From: Hyphomicrobiales bacterium
GTDB taxonomy: Bacteria; Pseudomonadota; Alphaproteobacteria; Rhizobiales; Rhizobiaceae
NCBI GenBank assembly: GCA_900473805.1
Contig: UCMS01000004.1
Span: 62,001 to 126,000 of the forward strand
Length of the DNA: 64,000 bases
Reading direction: 5' to 3'
The position numbers and the translations under genes were made by a program. Each line of letters starts with the position of its first letter. Within the stretch, counting starts at the first letter, position 1. Under the pieces are notes generated by a model. That model did no database searches. It saw only the letters and a program-made list of their open reading frames with translations, and was not told the origin of the DNA. Below are positions 1-8,247 of this stretch, in pieces.

Positions 1-57
1 CACCACGGATGCCCGGACGCCGCGCGCCTGAGCAAGCCGAGGACCACATCAACACGG

Positions 58-89
58 AAATGGCGGGCTCGGCCCGCCATTTTCTGTTT
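58..89. terminator. Hairpin terminator beside gph
   Basis: An 11-bp perfect stem (58-68 with 72-82) with a 3-base loop is followed by a T-rich stretch on the + strand (TTTTCTGTTT). It lies directly after the gph stop codon on the minus strand, and could also end a + strand gene whose last codons lie at the left edge of the window. I cannot identify that gene. Confidence 0.6.
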
Positions 90-778
90 CAGCGCCCTGT
101 GACCAAGTGTTCGACCAGCTCGTACGTCAACTCGTCGAAATGGTTGATGACCGCTGTCGCTCCGAGAGTATCGATGGCGACGTCGGAATAGCCGAATGGC
201 ACGGCGATAGAGGGAATTCCCGCGTTGCGGGCCGCCAGAATGTCGTTGATGCTGTCGCCGATCATTACTGCCTTTTGCGGCACGCCGCCGGCCAAATCGA
301 TGGTTCCGGTCAGATGGGCAGCGTCAGGCTTGCGCACCGCGAAGGTGTCGCCGCCTGTGATGGCCGTGAAATAGCCAGTCAGGCTGAGCGCTTCGATCAG
401 CGGACGGGCCAGCCCTTCCATCTTGTTGGTACAGACGGCCAGCAGGTGACCGGCGTCGCGTAGCCGATCCAGCGCTTCGACAAGGCCAGGGTAGGGTCGG
501 CTGAGGCCCGGCATGCCTGCGGCATAGTGCTCGATGAAGCGATCTAGCAGGGGAGGGAGCTCGCTTTCACTGACAGGTGCGCCCCTTAGGGCAAAGGCAC
601 GTGTGATCATCACACGTGCGCCCTGACCGACCAGATGCGTCAGGTCCTCGTAAGTCACGGGCGCCAGATCCCGTTGTGCGATGGTGTGATTGAGGCTGGC
701 CACGAGGTCGGGTGCGGTATCGACCAGTGTTCCGTCGAGGTCGAATACGACGGTCGTTGCTTTGCTTGTCGCGATCAA
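89..778 (-). CDS. gph: Phosphoglycolate phosphatase (HAD family)
   Basis: A HAD-superfamily hydrolase that dephosphorylates 2-phosphoglycolate in the cytoplasm. The nucleophile motif DLDGT lies at residues 13-17, the motif-III lysine is in RKPD, and the acidic motif IV is GDSIND. The reading frame stays open far upstream, but homology begins right after the TTG at 778. That TTG is preceded by CGGAG at normal spacing and gives 229 aa, usual for Gph; no ATG or GTG is available nearby. It is divergent from rpiA across 144 bp. Family assignment is firm. The exact substrate is inferred from resemblance to rhizobial Gph, since HAD phosphatases overlap in specificity. Confidence 0.9.
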   Translation of the reverse strand: MIATSKATTVVFDLDGTLVDTAPDLVASLNHTIAQRDLAPVTYEDLTHLVGQGARVMITRAFALRGAPVSESELPPLLDRFIEHYAAGMPGLSRPYPGLVEALDRLRDAGHLLAVCTNKMEGLARPLIEALSLTGYFTAITGGDTFAVRKPDAAHLTGTIDLAGGVPQKAVMIGDSINDILAARNAGIPSIAVPFGYSDVAIDTLGATAVINHFDELTYELVEHLVTGR

Positions 779-922
779 GGCTGCACTCCGGGGGAACAAT
801 CTTGCCGATGGGGGTAGGGGAAATCTCCGCAAAAGGCAATTGCAGGGCCTGCCGCAGGGCTTTCGTTTGTGCATTGAGCCGTGTAAACAGCTTTCGACGC
901 AACAGAGGGGAGTTTTCGGCGC

Positions 923-1624
923 ATGGACGCCCGGGAAATGAAGATCAAGGCAGCAGCCGAGGCGCTCACTCATGTCGAGGATGGCATGCGGCTCGGCATC
1001 GGAACCGGTTCGACCGCGGAAGAATTCGTGCGCCTCCTGGCCGAACGCGTGGCCGGCGGCCTGAAGGTCGAAGGCGTTCCCACGTCCGAACGCACTGCGC
1101 GCCTCTGCCTCGAACTCGGCGTGCAACTGCGCTCGCTCGACGAGTTGCCCGAGCTCGATCTCACGATCGACGGCGCCGACGAAATCGACCCGCAGCTGCG
1201 GCTGATCAAGGGCGGCGGGGGGGCATTGCTGCGCGAGAAGATCGTGGCCTCGGCTTCCAGCCGCATGATCGTGATTGCCGACGAAACCAAGATCGTCGAC
1301 ACACTGGGTGCCTTTCCGCTGCCGATCGAGATCAACCCGTTCGGCCAGGTGTCGACACAGATCGCCGTCGAGGCGCTTGCTTCGAAGCTCGGTCTTTCCG
1401 GGACGCTCGCCTTGCGCAAGCGCAGCGACGACAGCCTCTACACGACCGATGGCGGTCACCTCATTCTGGACGCATCTTTTGGCCGCATTCCTGATGCAGA
1501 CGCGTTGGCGGAACAGCTCAATGCGATCCCCGGCGTCGTGGAACACGGTCTATTCATAAACTTGGCATCCCTCGCGATCATCGCCGGTCCGGCGGGAGCG
1601 CGCGTGATGGAGCCGAAAAACTAA
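923..1624 (+). CDS. rpiA: Ribose-5-phosphate isomerase A
   Basis: Interconverts ribose 5-phosphate and ribulose 5-phosphate in the non-oxidative pentose phosphate pathway. The 233-aa protein carries the phosphate-binding GTGST motif (27-31), the DGADEID signature and the [11 protein letters not shown] motif holding the catalytic lysine. The ATG at 923 follows AGAGGGGAG about ten bases upstream. The DUF2059 gene begins 17 bp downstream on the same strand with its own AGGAG site, so the two are probably cotranscribed. RpiA is cytosolic and works as a dimer or tetramer in known bacteria. Confidence 0.96.
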   Translation: MDAREMKIKAAAEALTHVEDGMRLGIGTGSTAEEFVRLLAERVAGGLKVEGVPTSERTARLCLELGVQLRSLDELPELDLTIDGADEIDPQLRLIKGGGGALLREKIVASASSRMIVIADETKIVDTLGAFPLPIEINPFGQVSTQIAVEALASKLGLSGTLALRKRSDDSLYTTDGGHLILDASFGRIPDADALAEQLNAIPGVVEHGLFINLASLAIIAGPAGARVMEPKN

Positions 1625-1641
1625 CAGGAGCATAGAATTAC

Positions 1642-2181
1642 ATGATCAGCATTTCGGGTATGGGCCGTTTCGCCTCGATCGCCGTCATCGCCGGCAGCGT
1701 CATGCTGGGTGCGTTGTCCGCCAAGGCTCAGGACGTTGCTCCCGAGCATCTGCAGGCCGCCCGGGCCGCGATTGATGCACTCGGCGTCACCGATCGTTTC
1801 GATGCCATCCTGCCGAACATTATGGACCGTCTGACGGTGCAGCTCATCCAGGCGTATCCGAATCTGCAGGACCAGATTTCGTCGACCGTCGAGGCCGAGG
1901 CTCTGAAGCTTGCGGCTCGCCGCGCCGATCTCGAGCGCGAAGCCGCCCTCGTCTATGCGAAGGCCTTCACGCCTGAAGAACTGCAGGCCATCACCACCTT
2001 CTATTCGAGCGAAGCCGGCAAGAAGTTGCTGAAGGACGGACCGATTGCCACGCGCGAACTGCTGAAGGCCGCCGATATCTGGACCTCGGGCATGGCCCGC
2101 GACCTGGAAAAGCAGGCCAACGATGCGCTTCTGAAGGAAGTGCAGGCAGCACAGCCTGCGGCCGAGGCGCCCAAGCCCTGA
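1642..2181 (+). CDS. Secreted DUF2059 domain protein
   Basis: A 179-aa protein with an N-terminal signal peptide (hydrophobic about residues 9-24, likely cleaved after AKA) and a DUF2059 domain in the second half. The region around YAKAFTPEELQAITTFYSS is typical: helical, with the conserved FT..EL..I..FY..  pattern followed by GKK. DUF2059 proteins are periplasmic in proteobacteria and have no established biochemical function. AGGAG lies just upstream of the ATG. It follows rpiA closely and is followed by a strong terminator, so it probably ends the rpiA transcript. No catalytic motif is visible. Confidence 0.85.
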   Translation: MISISGMGRFASIAVIAGSVMLGALSAKAQDVAPEHLQAARAAIDALGVTDRFDAILPNIMDRLTVQLIQAYPNLQDQISSTVEAEALKLAARRADLEREAALVYAKAFTPEELQAITTFYSSEAGKKLLKDGPIATRELLKAADIWTSGMARDLEKQANDALLKEVQAAQPAAEAPKP

Positions 2182-2204
2182 TTGCTTGCCTGTTGAATTA
2201 TCGA

Positions 2205-2235
2205 GCCCGGGACCCGTCCCGGGCTTTTCTTTTTG
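2205..2235 (+). terminator. Rho-independent terminator after the rpiA unit
   Basis: A 9-bp GC-rich stem (2205-2213 with 2216-2224) is followed by TTTTCTTTTT. It ends the rpiA/DUF2059 transcript and separates it from gor. Confidence 0.85.
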
Positions 2236-2297
2236 GGGCGCGGCCTCCTATATCAGGCTGAAATTCGGCGAAGCCGCAGAGCGCAGGAGCAAGATGC

Positions 2298-3686
2298 ATG
2301 ACCCAGTTCGACTATGATCTGTTCGTAATCGGGGGCGGCTCCGGCGGTGTTCGCAGCGCGCGCCTGGCAGCGGCTATGGGCAAGAAGGTGGCGATCGCAG
2401 AGGAATACCGTTTCGGCGGGACCTGCGTGATCCGAGGCTGCGTTCCGAAGAAGCTTTTCGTCTATGCCTCACAGTTTCACGAGCATTTCGAGGATGCCGC
2501 CGGGTTCGGCTGGACGGTCGGGGAGAGCCGGTTCGATTGGCATGCGCTCGTCGCGGCCAAGGACAAGGAAATCGACCGGCTGGAGGGGCTTTACCGCAAG
2601 GGGCTGGAAGGGGCGGGTGCCGAGATCCTGCACACCCGCGCGGAACTCACCGGCCCGCACAGCGTGCGGCTTGTCGCGACCGGCAAGGAGGTGACGGCCG
2701 AGCGGATCGTCATTGCCGTCGGCGGCGCGCCCAATCCGCATGCCTCGCTGCCGGGACACGAGCTGTGCATCTCGTCCAATGAGGCGTTCCACCTCGACAA
2801 GCTGCCGCGCTCGATCCTGATTGCCGGGGGGGGCTATATCGCCGTCGAGTTCGCCAACATCTTCCACGGGCTTGGCGTGGAAACCACGCTGATCTACCGC
2901 GGGACCGAGATCCTGAGCCGCTTCGATCAGGACATCCGGCGGGGATTGCACGAAGCCATGGAGGCAAAGGGAATCCGGATCCTCTGCCAGGACCACATCC
3001 AGAAGGTCGAGAACAGCCCGGCGGGCAGTCTTGCCGTGGAAACGATGAAGAACGGCGTTCTGGTGGTCGAGACGGTGATGCTGGCGCTGGGGCGCGATCC
3101 GAACACCACGGGATTGGGACTTGAGGCTGCCGGTGTCGAGGTCAACGAGCGGGGTGCGGTCGTCGTCGATCGCTATTCGCGAACCAATGTCCCCAGCATA
3201 TTCGCCCTCGGAGACGTGACTGATCGCGTTCAATTGACGCCGGTCGCGATTCACGAGGCCATGTGCTTCATCGAGACGGAGTACAAGAACAACCCGACCT
3301 CACCCGATCATGATCTGATCGCGACGGCGGTCTTCTCGCAGCCGGAGGTCGGAACGGTCGGGCTTTCGGAAGAACAGGCGGCGAAGAAGTTCGACGAAAT
3401 CGAGGTTTACCGGGCGCAGTTCCGGCCGATGAAGGCGACGCTGTCCGGCCGGGCGGAAAGGATGATCATGAAGTTGATCGTCAACGCGGCCGATCGCAAG
3501 GTGGTCGGTGCCCATATCCTGGGACACGACGCCGGCGAGATGGCCCAGCTCCTGGGGATCACCCTGAAGGCCGGCTGCACAAAGGATGATTTCGATCGCA
3601 CCATGGCGGTGCATCCGACGGCTGCGGAAGAGCTCGTCACCATGTATAACCCGACCTACCGGGTGAGAAACGGGGAACGCGTCTAA
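2298..3686 (+). CDS. gor: Glutathione-disulfide reductase
   Basis: NADPH-dependent flavoenzyme that reduces glutathione disulfide in the cytosol. The 462-aa protein has the N-terminal FAD dinucleotide fold (GGGSGG, 12-17), the redox-active disulfide GGTCVIRGCVPKK (Cys43 and Cys48), a central GGGYIAVEFA nucleotide-binding fold, the ALGDV FAD motif, and a C-terminal dimerisation domain with the catalytic HPTAAEE motif. It is full length for the family. A terminator upstream makes it likely to be its own transcription unit. In rhizobia, Gor supports oxidative-stress resistance. Confidence 0.95.
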   Translation: MTQFDYDLFVIGGGSGGVRSARLAAAMGKKVAIAEEYRFGGTCVIRGCVPKKLFVYASQFHEHFEDAAGFGWTVGESRFDWHALVAAKDKEIDRLEGLYRKGLEGAGAEILHTRAELTGPHSVRLVATGKEVTAERIVIAVGGAPNPHASLPGHELCISSNEAFHLDKLPRSILIAGGGYIAVEFANIFHGLGVETTLIYRGTEILSRFDQDIRRGLHEAMEAKGIRILCQDHIQKVENSPAGSLAVETMKNGVLVVETVMLALGRDPNTTGLGLEAAGVEVNERGAVVVDRYSRTNVPSIFALGDVTDRVQLTPVAIHEAMCFIETEYKNNPTSPDHDLIATAVFSQPEVGTVGLSEEQAAKKFDEIEVYRAQFRPMKATLSGRAERMIMKLIVNAADRKVVGAHILGHDAGEMAQLLGITLKAGCTKDDFDRTMAVHPTAAEELVTMYNPTYRVRNGERV

Positions 3687-3700
3687 GGAGACTTTTGGGT

Positions 3701-3733
3701 GCCCGCCTGCTCTCAATCGGGCGGGCATCTGTT
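3701..3733 (+). terminator. Weak terminator-like hairpin after gor
   Basis: A 7-bp stem (3701-3707 with 3720-3726) with a 12-base loop is followed by ATCTGTTT. It sits 15 bp after the gor stop codon. The short T-run makes it a weak candidate. Confidence 0.4.
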
Positions 3734-3774
3734 TATCGCGGCCGGCCCCATGAGGCTCCGGCCTGTAAGTGCAA

Positions 3775-3903
3775 TCAGAAGATCTTGATCAGTTCGGTGG
3801 CAACGATCGGTGCGGTGAAGACCACCACGGCCACCAGGGTCAACAATGCGAGCCGCAATCTGCGGTTCCGACGGGTTTGTACGCCACTCCAATCATACGC
3901 CAT
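3775..3903 (-). CDS. Small single-pass membrane protein, hypothetical
   Basis: A 42-aa ORF on the minus strand beginning MAYDWSGVQ. It has a basic stretch (RRNRRLR) followed by one hydrophobic segment (about residues 18-36) and a short tail. The ATG at 3903 is preceded by GAGGA at eight bases, the best start in the frame; an in-frame ATG at 3918 is the alternative. The positive-inside pattern fits a bitopic inner-membrane protein. It fills a 460-bp space between gor and the alpha/beta hydrolase that otherwise has no gene. I do not recognise the family. Expression is inferred only from the ribosome-binding site and the plausible membrane topology. Confidence 0.5.
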   Translation of the reverse strand: MAYDWSGVQTRRNRRLRLALLTLVAVVVFTAPIVATELIKIF

Positions 3904-4148
3904 CACAATGATCCTCATGATCAACGTGAGAAGCCATGGGCTTCCCAACTCACTGCACTGCCCCCACCCGAGCAGGTAGAGAGCGAGGCTTGCGTGAAGC
4001 TTTCCGTAGTCAGTCGATGCACGATCGGGCTGCGGTATCAGGAGAGTTGCGATGATGCGACTCACCCGGATTGGGGGCAAGATCGGGTCTTGCCAGCACA
4101 AGGCGCCTGGCTGTGGAAACTGTGGGTAACCCGTGTGCGCCGCAGCAA

Positions 4149-5021
4149 TCAGATATCTTGCAACCAGCTGATGGCCGGCTGCCAGAGGGTGTCGCGGAAT
4201 TGCTGGCGGAAGAAACCCAAATGGCCGATGGGCCCTCCAGCCTCATCGGGCGACAGCCAGCGGATCTCGGTGGGTGCCTGAGTGTAATGTTTCAGCAGGG
4301 CGTGCTGCGCGCGGGGTGTGCCCCAGGGGTCGTCAGTCATGCCGAGGGCGAGAATGGGTGTGCGGACCTCGGCGAAACGTCGCACGGCGTCCATTGTCGG
4401 ATCGGCGAAGAAATAGTCGGGATGACGTCCCCAGCGCGCCCATTCGCGGAAGATGGTTCCCGGCAAGGTTTGTCCGAGCCCGATACGTCCGGGGACTTTG
4501 CCCAGCAACAGCGCGAGCGGCACGCCAACCAAGTTCATCTGGCTGAACACACGGTAACGAGGTTTCGTGTTGCCCCAGTATCCGGTCATGGTCGCGACCA
4601 TCAGGTAGCGGCGAAAGTGGTCCGCACAGCCACCGAGGGCGAGGACTTGCCCGCCGAAGGACTGACCGATGCCGACGACGGGGTGACCCGGTGCCTGCGC
4701 CTCCAGCGTCTTCAAAGCCGCCGGCATGTCGAAATGGGCCCAGTCGCGCATCAGCATAGGTCTGCGCCAGCCAGGCGGTGCCATGGACCCTGACACGCCG
4801 CGATAATCATAGGTGAGGGCGGCGCGAAACCCGTGATGTTTTACGAGATGCTCGGCGAACCGCGCATAAAAGCCGCGCGGCACGGCTGCCGCCGAGGAGA
4901 TCAGCGCGAGCGGACCGTCACCTCTCCCGCCAAACACTGTCGAGGCTAACGAAAAACCATCCGCCGTGGTGATTGCCACGTCACGCCGTTCGGGCGTCGG
5001 CGCGGCATCTTGCTCTGTCAT
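4149..5021 (-). CDS. Alpha/beta-fold hydrolase
   Basis: A 290-aa alpha/beta hydrolase. The nucleophile elbow is GQSFG (Ser121), and a late histidine in GPIGHLGFF (about 267) fits the catalytic His. The TDDPWG segment is a candidate location for the acidic residue. It resembles the uncharacterised predicted esterases grouped as COG4757. There is no signal peptide, so it is probably cytoplasmic. It is divergent from aroG, and a clean palindrome (5062-5075) about 40 bp upstream of its start suggests a dedicated repressor site. The substrate is unknown. Confidence 0.85.
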   Translation of the reverse strand: MTEQDAAPTPERRDVAITTADGFSLASTVFGGRGDGPLALISSAAAVPRGFYARFAEHLVKHHGFRAALTYDYRGVSGSMAPPGWRRPMLMRDWAHFDMPAALKTLEAQAPGHPVVGIGQSFGGQVLALGGCADHFRRYLMVATMTGYWGNTKPRYRVFSQMNLVGVPLALLLGKVPGRIGLGQTLPGTIFREWARWGRHPDYFFADPTMDAVRRFAEVRTPILALGMTDDPWGTPRAQHALLKHYTQAPTEIRWLSPDEAGGPIGHLGFFRQQFRDTLWQPAISWLQDI

Positions 5022-5061
5022 CCGGATCCTCCCATCGCAGACCGCGACATATTACTTTTAC

Positions 5062-5075
5062 GTATTGGTCAATAC
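5062..5075. promoter_or_regulatory. Palindromic operator candidate, hydrolase/aroG intergenic region
   Basis: GTATTG-GT-CAATAC is a perfect 6-bp inverted repeat around a 2-base centre. It lies 41 bp upstream of the hydrolase ATG and about 190 bp upstream of aroG. The shape resembles operators of TetR- or MarR-type repressors, but no such regulator gene is adjacent. The regulatory role is inference. Confidence 0.45.
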
Positions 5076-5264
5076 AAGCACGGTGTCTTCAGCCCTCACC
5101 CAGGGACCTGCGCTAATGCCGATTGTTTCCTCTTCCCGATCTGCGACGGAAGTGTTCGAAAGCCCTTAAACTTCGGCTTTCCAACCCTTAGATAACCGTT
5201 TATAAGCCCCCATCCCTTGCGGCCGGGAGGTTGCCGCAGTTCCAGTACGAGACAGGTGACGACA

Positions 5265-6641
5265 ATGGCGCAGAATTGGACCCCGAGCAGCTGGCGGCAG
5301 AAGCCGATCAAGCAGGTTCCGGCGTATCCGGACCAGAATGCATTGAAGGCTGCTGAAGAGCAGCTTGCATCCTATCCGCCGCTTGTCTTTGCCGGTGAAG
5401 CCCGCCGCCTGAAGAAGTCGCTTGCGCAGGTCGCGGAAGGCAATGCCTTCCTGCTGCAGGGCGGCGACTGCGCCGAAAGCTTCGCCGAGCACGGCGCCGA
5501 CAATATCCGCGACTTCTTCCGCGCCTTCCTGCAGATGGCCGTCGTCCTGACCTTCGGTGCACAGCTGCCGGTGGTCAAGGTCGGCCGTATCGCCGGCCAG
5601 TTCGCCAAGCCGCGGTCTTCCGACATGGAAAAGATCGGTGACGTCGAACTGCCGAGCTATCGCGGTGACATCATCAACGGCATCGAGTTCACCGAAGAGG
5701 CTCGCATCCCGAACCCCGAGCGCCAGCTGATGGCCTATCGCCAGTCGGCCGCGACGCTCAACCTGCTGCGCGCCTTCGCGATGGGTGGCTATGCCAACCT
5801 CGACAACGTGCACCAGTGGATGCTGGGCTTCATCAAGGACAGCCCGCAGGCCGAGCGGTACCGGAAGCTCGCCGACCGCATCTCCGAAACCATGGACTTC
5901 ATGAAGGCGATCGGCATCACGTCGGACAACAATCCGAGCCTGCGTGAGACCGATTTCTTCACCAGCCATGAAGCGCTGCTGCTTGGCTATGAAGAGGCGC
6001 TGACCCGTGTGGATTCCACGTCCGGTGACTGGTACGCCACGTCTGGCCACATGATCTGGATCGGCGACCGGACCCGTCAGGCCGACCACGCGCATCTCGA
6101 ATACTGCCGCGGTATCAAGAACCCGATCGGTCTGAAATGCGGCCCGTCGTTGCAGGCGGACGACCTTCTGAACCTGATCGACATCCTGAACCCGCAGAAC
6201 GAAGCCGGCCGTCTGACGCTGATCTGCCGCTTCGGCCACGACAAGGTTGCCGAGCACCTGCCGCGTCTTATCCGTGCCGTCGAGCGCGAGGGCCGCAAGG
6301 TGGTGTGGTCCTGCGATCCGATGCATGGCAACACGATCACGCTCAACAACTACAAGACCCGTCCGTTCGAGCGCGTCCTGTCGGAAGTGGAGAGCTTCTT
6401 CCAGATCCATCGTGCCGAGGGTTCCCATCCGGGTGGCATTCATATCGAGATGACCGGCAAAGACGTCACGGAATGCACCGGTGGTGCCCGCGCCGTATCG
6501 GCCGAGGATCTGCAGGATCGCTACCACACCCATTGCGACCCGCGTCTCAATGCAGATCAGGCGCTGGAACTGGCCTTCCTGCTCGCCGAGCGGATGAAGG
6601 GCGGCCGGGACGAAAAGCGCATGATGGTTGCGAACGGCTGA
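5265..6641 (+). CDS. aroG: Class II 3-deoxy-7-phosphoheptulonate synthase
   Basis: First enzyme of the shikimate pathway: condenses phosphoenolpyruvate with erythrose 4-phosphate to DAHP. The 458-aa protein is the plant-like class II type, as usual in rhizobia. Visible signatures are [11 protein letters not shown] (metal-binding Cys), the [12 protein letters not shown] region, [10 protein letters not shown], the [11 protein letters not shown] loop and VTECTGG. The ATG at 5265 follows AGGTGACGACA; upstream in-frame codons do not match the family start ([10 protein letters not shown]). The symbol follows rhizobial usage. Feedback regulation cannot be judged from the sequence. Confidence 0.95.
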   Translation: MAQNWTPSSWRQKPIKQVPAYPDQNALKAAEEQLASYPPLVFAGEARRLKKSLAQVAEGNAFLLQGGDCAESFAEHGADNIRDFFRAFLQMAVVLTFGAQLPVVKVGRIAGQFAKPRSSDMEKIGDVELPSYRGDIINGIEFTEEARIPNPERQLMAYRQSAATLNLLRAFAMGGYANLDNVHQWMLGFIKDSPQAERYRKLADRISETMDFMKAIGITSDNNPSLRETDFFTSHEALLLGYEEALTRVDSTSGDWYATSGHMIWIGDRTRQADHAHLEYCRGIKNPIGLKCGPSLQADDLLNLIDILNPQNEAGRLTLICRFGHDKVAEHLPRLIRAVEREGRKVVWSCDPMHGNTITLNNYKTRPFERVLSEVESFFQIHRAEGSHPGGIHIEMTGKDVTECTGGARAVSAEDLQDRYHTHCDPRLNADQALELAFLLAERMKGGRDEKRMMVANG

Positions 6642-6672
6642 AACCAAACTTCAGTTTTCCGAGTTTGACGAT

Positions 6673-6699
6673 CGGGCGGGCTTCAACGAAGCTCGCCCG
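6673..6699 (+). terminator. Hairpin between aroG and the GFA gene
   Basis: A 12-bp stem with one G-U pair (6673-6684 with 6688-6699) and a 3-base loop lies between the aroG stop and the GFA start. It lacks a good T-run, so it may slow or attenuate transcription rather than end it. Confidence 0.4.
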
Positions 6700-6723
6700 A
6701 AATCGTTTGTCGAGGAGAAGGTC

Positions 6724-7122
6724 ATGGCCGGACAACACCTGGGAAAATGCCTGTGCGGCGCTGTCACGATTACCGTTACGGGCGAACTCGGAGCGGTCGG
6801 ATACTGTCACTGCAGTCAGTGTCGGCGCCAGACCGGGCTCTATTACGCCACTACGAATGCCTCAATTGGCGACGTGACGATTTCGGGGGAAGAGCACATC
6901 GCTCGATATCGTGCAAGCCCTGGCGCAGATCGCGCTTTCTGCCGCATCTGCGGCTCCGCGCTGTTCTGGAAGGGGGATGGCGAGCAGTCGATCTCGCTAA
7001 TGGCGGGACTGTTCGACGTTCCCACGGGTCTGAAAGGCGGCTATCACATCTATTGTGACGACAAGGCCGATTTCTACGAGATCAACGACGGGTTACCCCA
7101 ATATGCCGCCAGCCAGAGCTGA
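6724..7122 (+). CDS. GFA (glutathione-dependent formaldehyde-activating) family protein
   Basis: A 132-aa zinc-binding protein of the GFA fold. The cysteine pairs are visible in order: KCLCGAV near the start, CHCSQCRRQTG, and FCRICGSALFW. This is the zinc-ligand pattern of Gfa/CENP-V proteins. Most members have no proven formaldehyde activity, so only the family should be taken as known. GAGGAGAAGGTC precedes the ATG at 6724; the frame extends upstream but without homology. It is on the same strand as aroG, 82 bp downstream, with a hairpin in between. Confidence 0.88.
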   Translation: MAGQHLGKCLCGAVTITVTGELGAVGYCHCSQCRRQTGLYYATTNASIGDVTISGEEHIARYRASPGADRAFCRICGSALFWKGDGEQSISLMAGLFDVPTGLKGGYHIYCDDKADFYEINDGLPQYAASQS

Positions 7123-7136
7123 CAGCAGTGCATTGA

Positions 7137-8030
7137 TCAAGCTGCAACGACATCGGGCATCGGTGCTATGCCGAGTTGATCGCAGGCCTGGTGATAGGCG
7201 ATATCGAGAGCTGCGAATTTTGCGGACTGCCAGGTGAAATAGTCTTCGAGAAAGGCCTTGCCCAGCCAGAGGCTGCCGCGACGGCGCGGCAGTTCCCAGC
7301 CGAGAAGGCCGTCCGTTTCCGCTTTCTTGAACATCCGCTTCAGATTGGTTGCCGACACCTGATAAACTTCGCTCAGTTCGGCCAGGGTCACAGGGCCGGC
7401 AAGATGGCGCGCCGCCTGGCGGTCCACGTCATCCAGGCGCGAAACGAGATCGTGCAGGACCATACCGCCGAGGTCGGACCATAGGAAATGGCCGATCGAG
7501 TCCGCCGGATCGCGCCACACGGGATCATCGACGAGCATGTCGGCGGCCAGCGGCTGTGCCAGAATGAAAATCGCTTCGTGATCGATCGATGTCTGTTCTC
7601 GCCTGCCGCCATCGAGGCGGTCAAGGCAGGCCATATGGCCGTTGAACCAGCTGCGCATGCCGCCGAGGCTGAGCTCCGTTGCTTCCAGAACGCGCACGCG
7701 CCGGTCCGGCACATCGGGGACATCGCGCAGGAATTTGTATGCCACCAGTTCGGCCAGATATCCCGTCGCCGTGTTACGGCTCGCGGCTCCGAGCCGCATG
7801 ACGGTTTCGACGAACCGGGTTGCCGTCAGACCGGACAGCGGATCGTCCGGCGTCCGGCGCAGTGCGAGCGCAAACAACGACTGCGTCATCAGCCACTTGC
7901 GATGCGACGCCTTCAGCCGCGACATTCGCGGTGTCTGCAGATGGATTCCAATCAGGTGTCGAGCGATCTGTTTTTCGATCGAGGGAAATAGCGGATGGGC
8001 CGCAATTTCAGCACGCGTCATGGGCGGCAT
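7137..8030 (-). CDS. Uncharacterised protein with two winged-helix-like regions
   Basis: A 297-aa cytoplasmic protein I do not recognise by name. Two segments look like winged helix-turn-helix units: about residues 65-120 (a helix pair followed by DVPDRRVRVLEATE, as in MarR-type wings) and about 210-262 (VTLAELSEVYQVSATNLKRM, then a Gly-Leu-Leu-Gly turn and a basic strand). That suggests a DNA-binding regulator with a duplicated domain. No ligand or receiver domain is evident between them. It converges on the GFA gene with only 14 bp between stop codons. Upstream is a fairly AT-rich 217-bp region likely to hold its promoter. Confidence 0.7.
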   Translation of the reverse strand: MPPMTRAEIAAHPLFPSIEKQIARHLIGIHLQTPRMSRLKASHRKWLMTQSLFALALRRTPDDPLSGLTATRFVETVMRLGAASRNTATGYLAELVAYKFLRDVPDVPDRRVRVLEATELSLGGMRSWFNGHMACLDRLDGGRREQTSIDHEAIFILAQPLAADMLVDDPVWRDPADSIGHFLWSDLGGMVLHDLVSRLDDVDRQAARHLAGPVTLAELSEVYQVSATNLKRMFKKAETDGLLGWELPRRRGSLWLGKAFLEDYFTWQSAKFAALDIAYHQACDQLGIAPMPDVVAA

Positions 8031-8247
8031 TGCACAGCTCTGCTTCGTACTTTTTGACTATTGTCACTAAAGAATGCGGCTGTCCGGTCTAAAGGATCGC
8101 AGAAATCTGATCGAATACTGTCAAGCGCTGCGAACGACTGAACAAAAAAAGTCTATGCCGCAAATCTTGAAGGGTCGCAAGATATCCACGCGATCAAATC
8201 ATCCAGTATCGGTAACAACTTGTTGGGGCGATCTCTGCCGCCCCGGG

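Noticed and set aside
779..1546. Upstream extension of the gph frame across rpiA
   Set aside because: Homology to Gph begins at the TTG at 778 with its own ribosome site; the rest is antisense to rpiA.
5166..6647. A 493-codon open frame antisense to aroG
   Set aside because: No domain or start signal; aroG is full length and certain.
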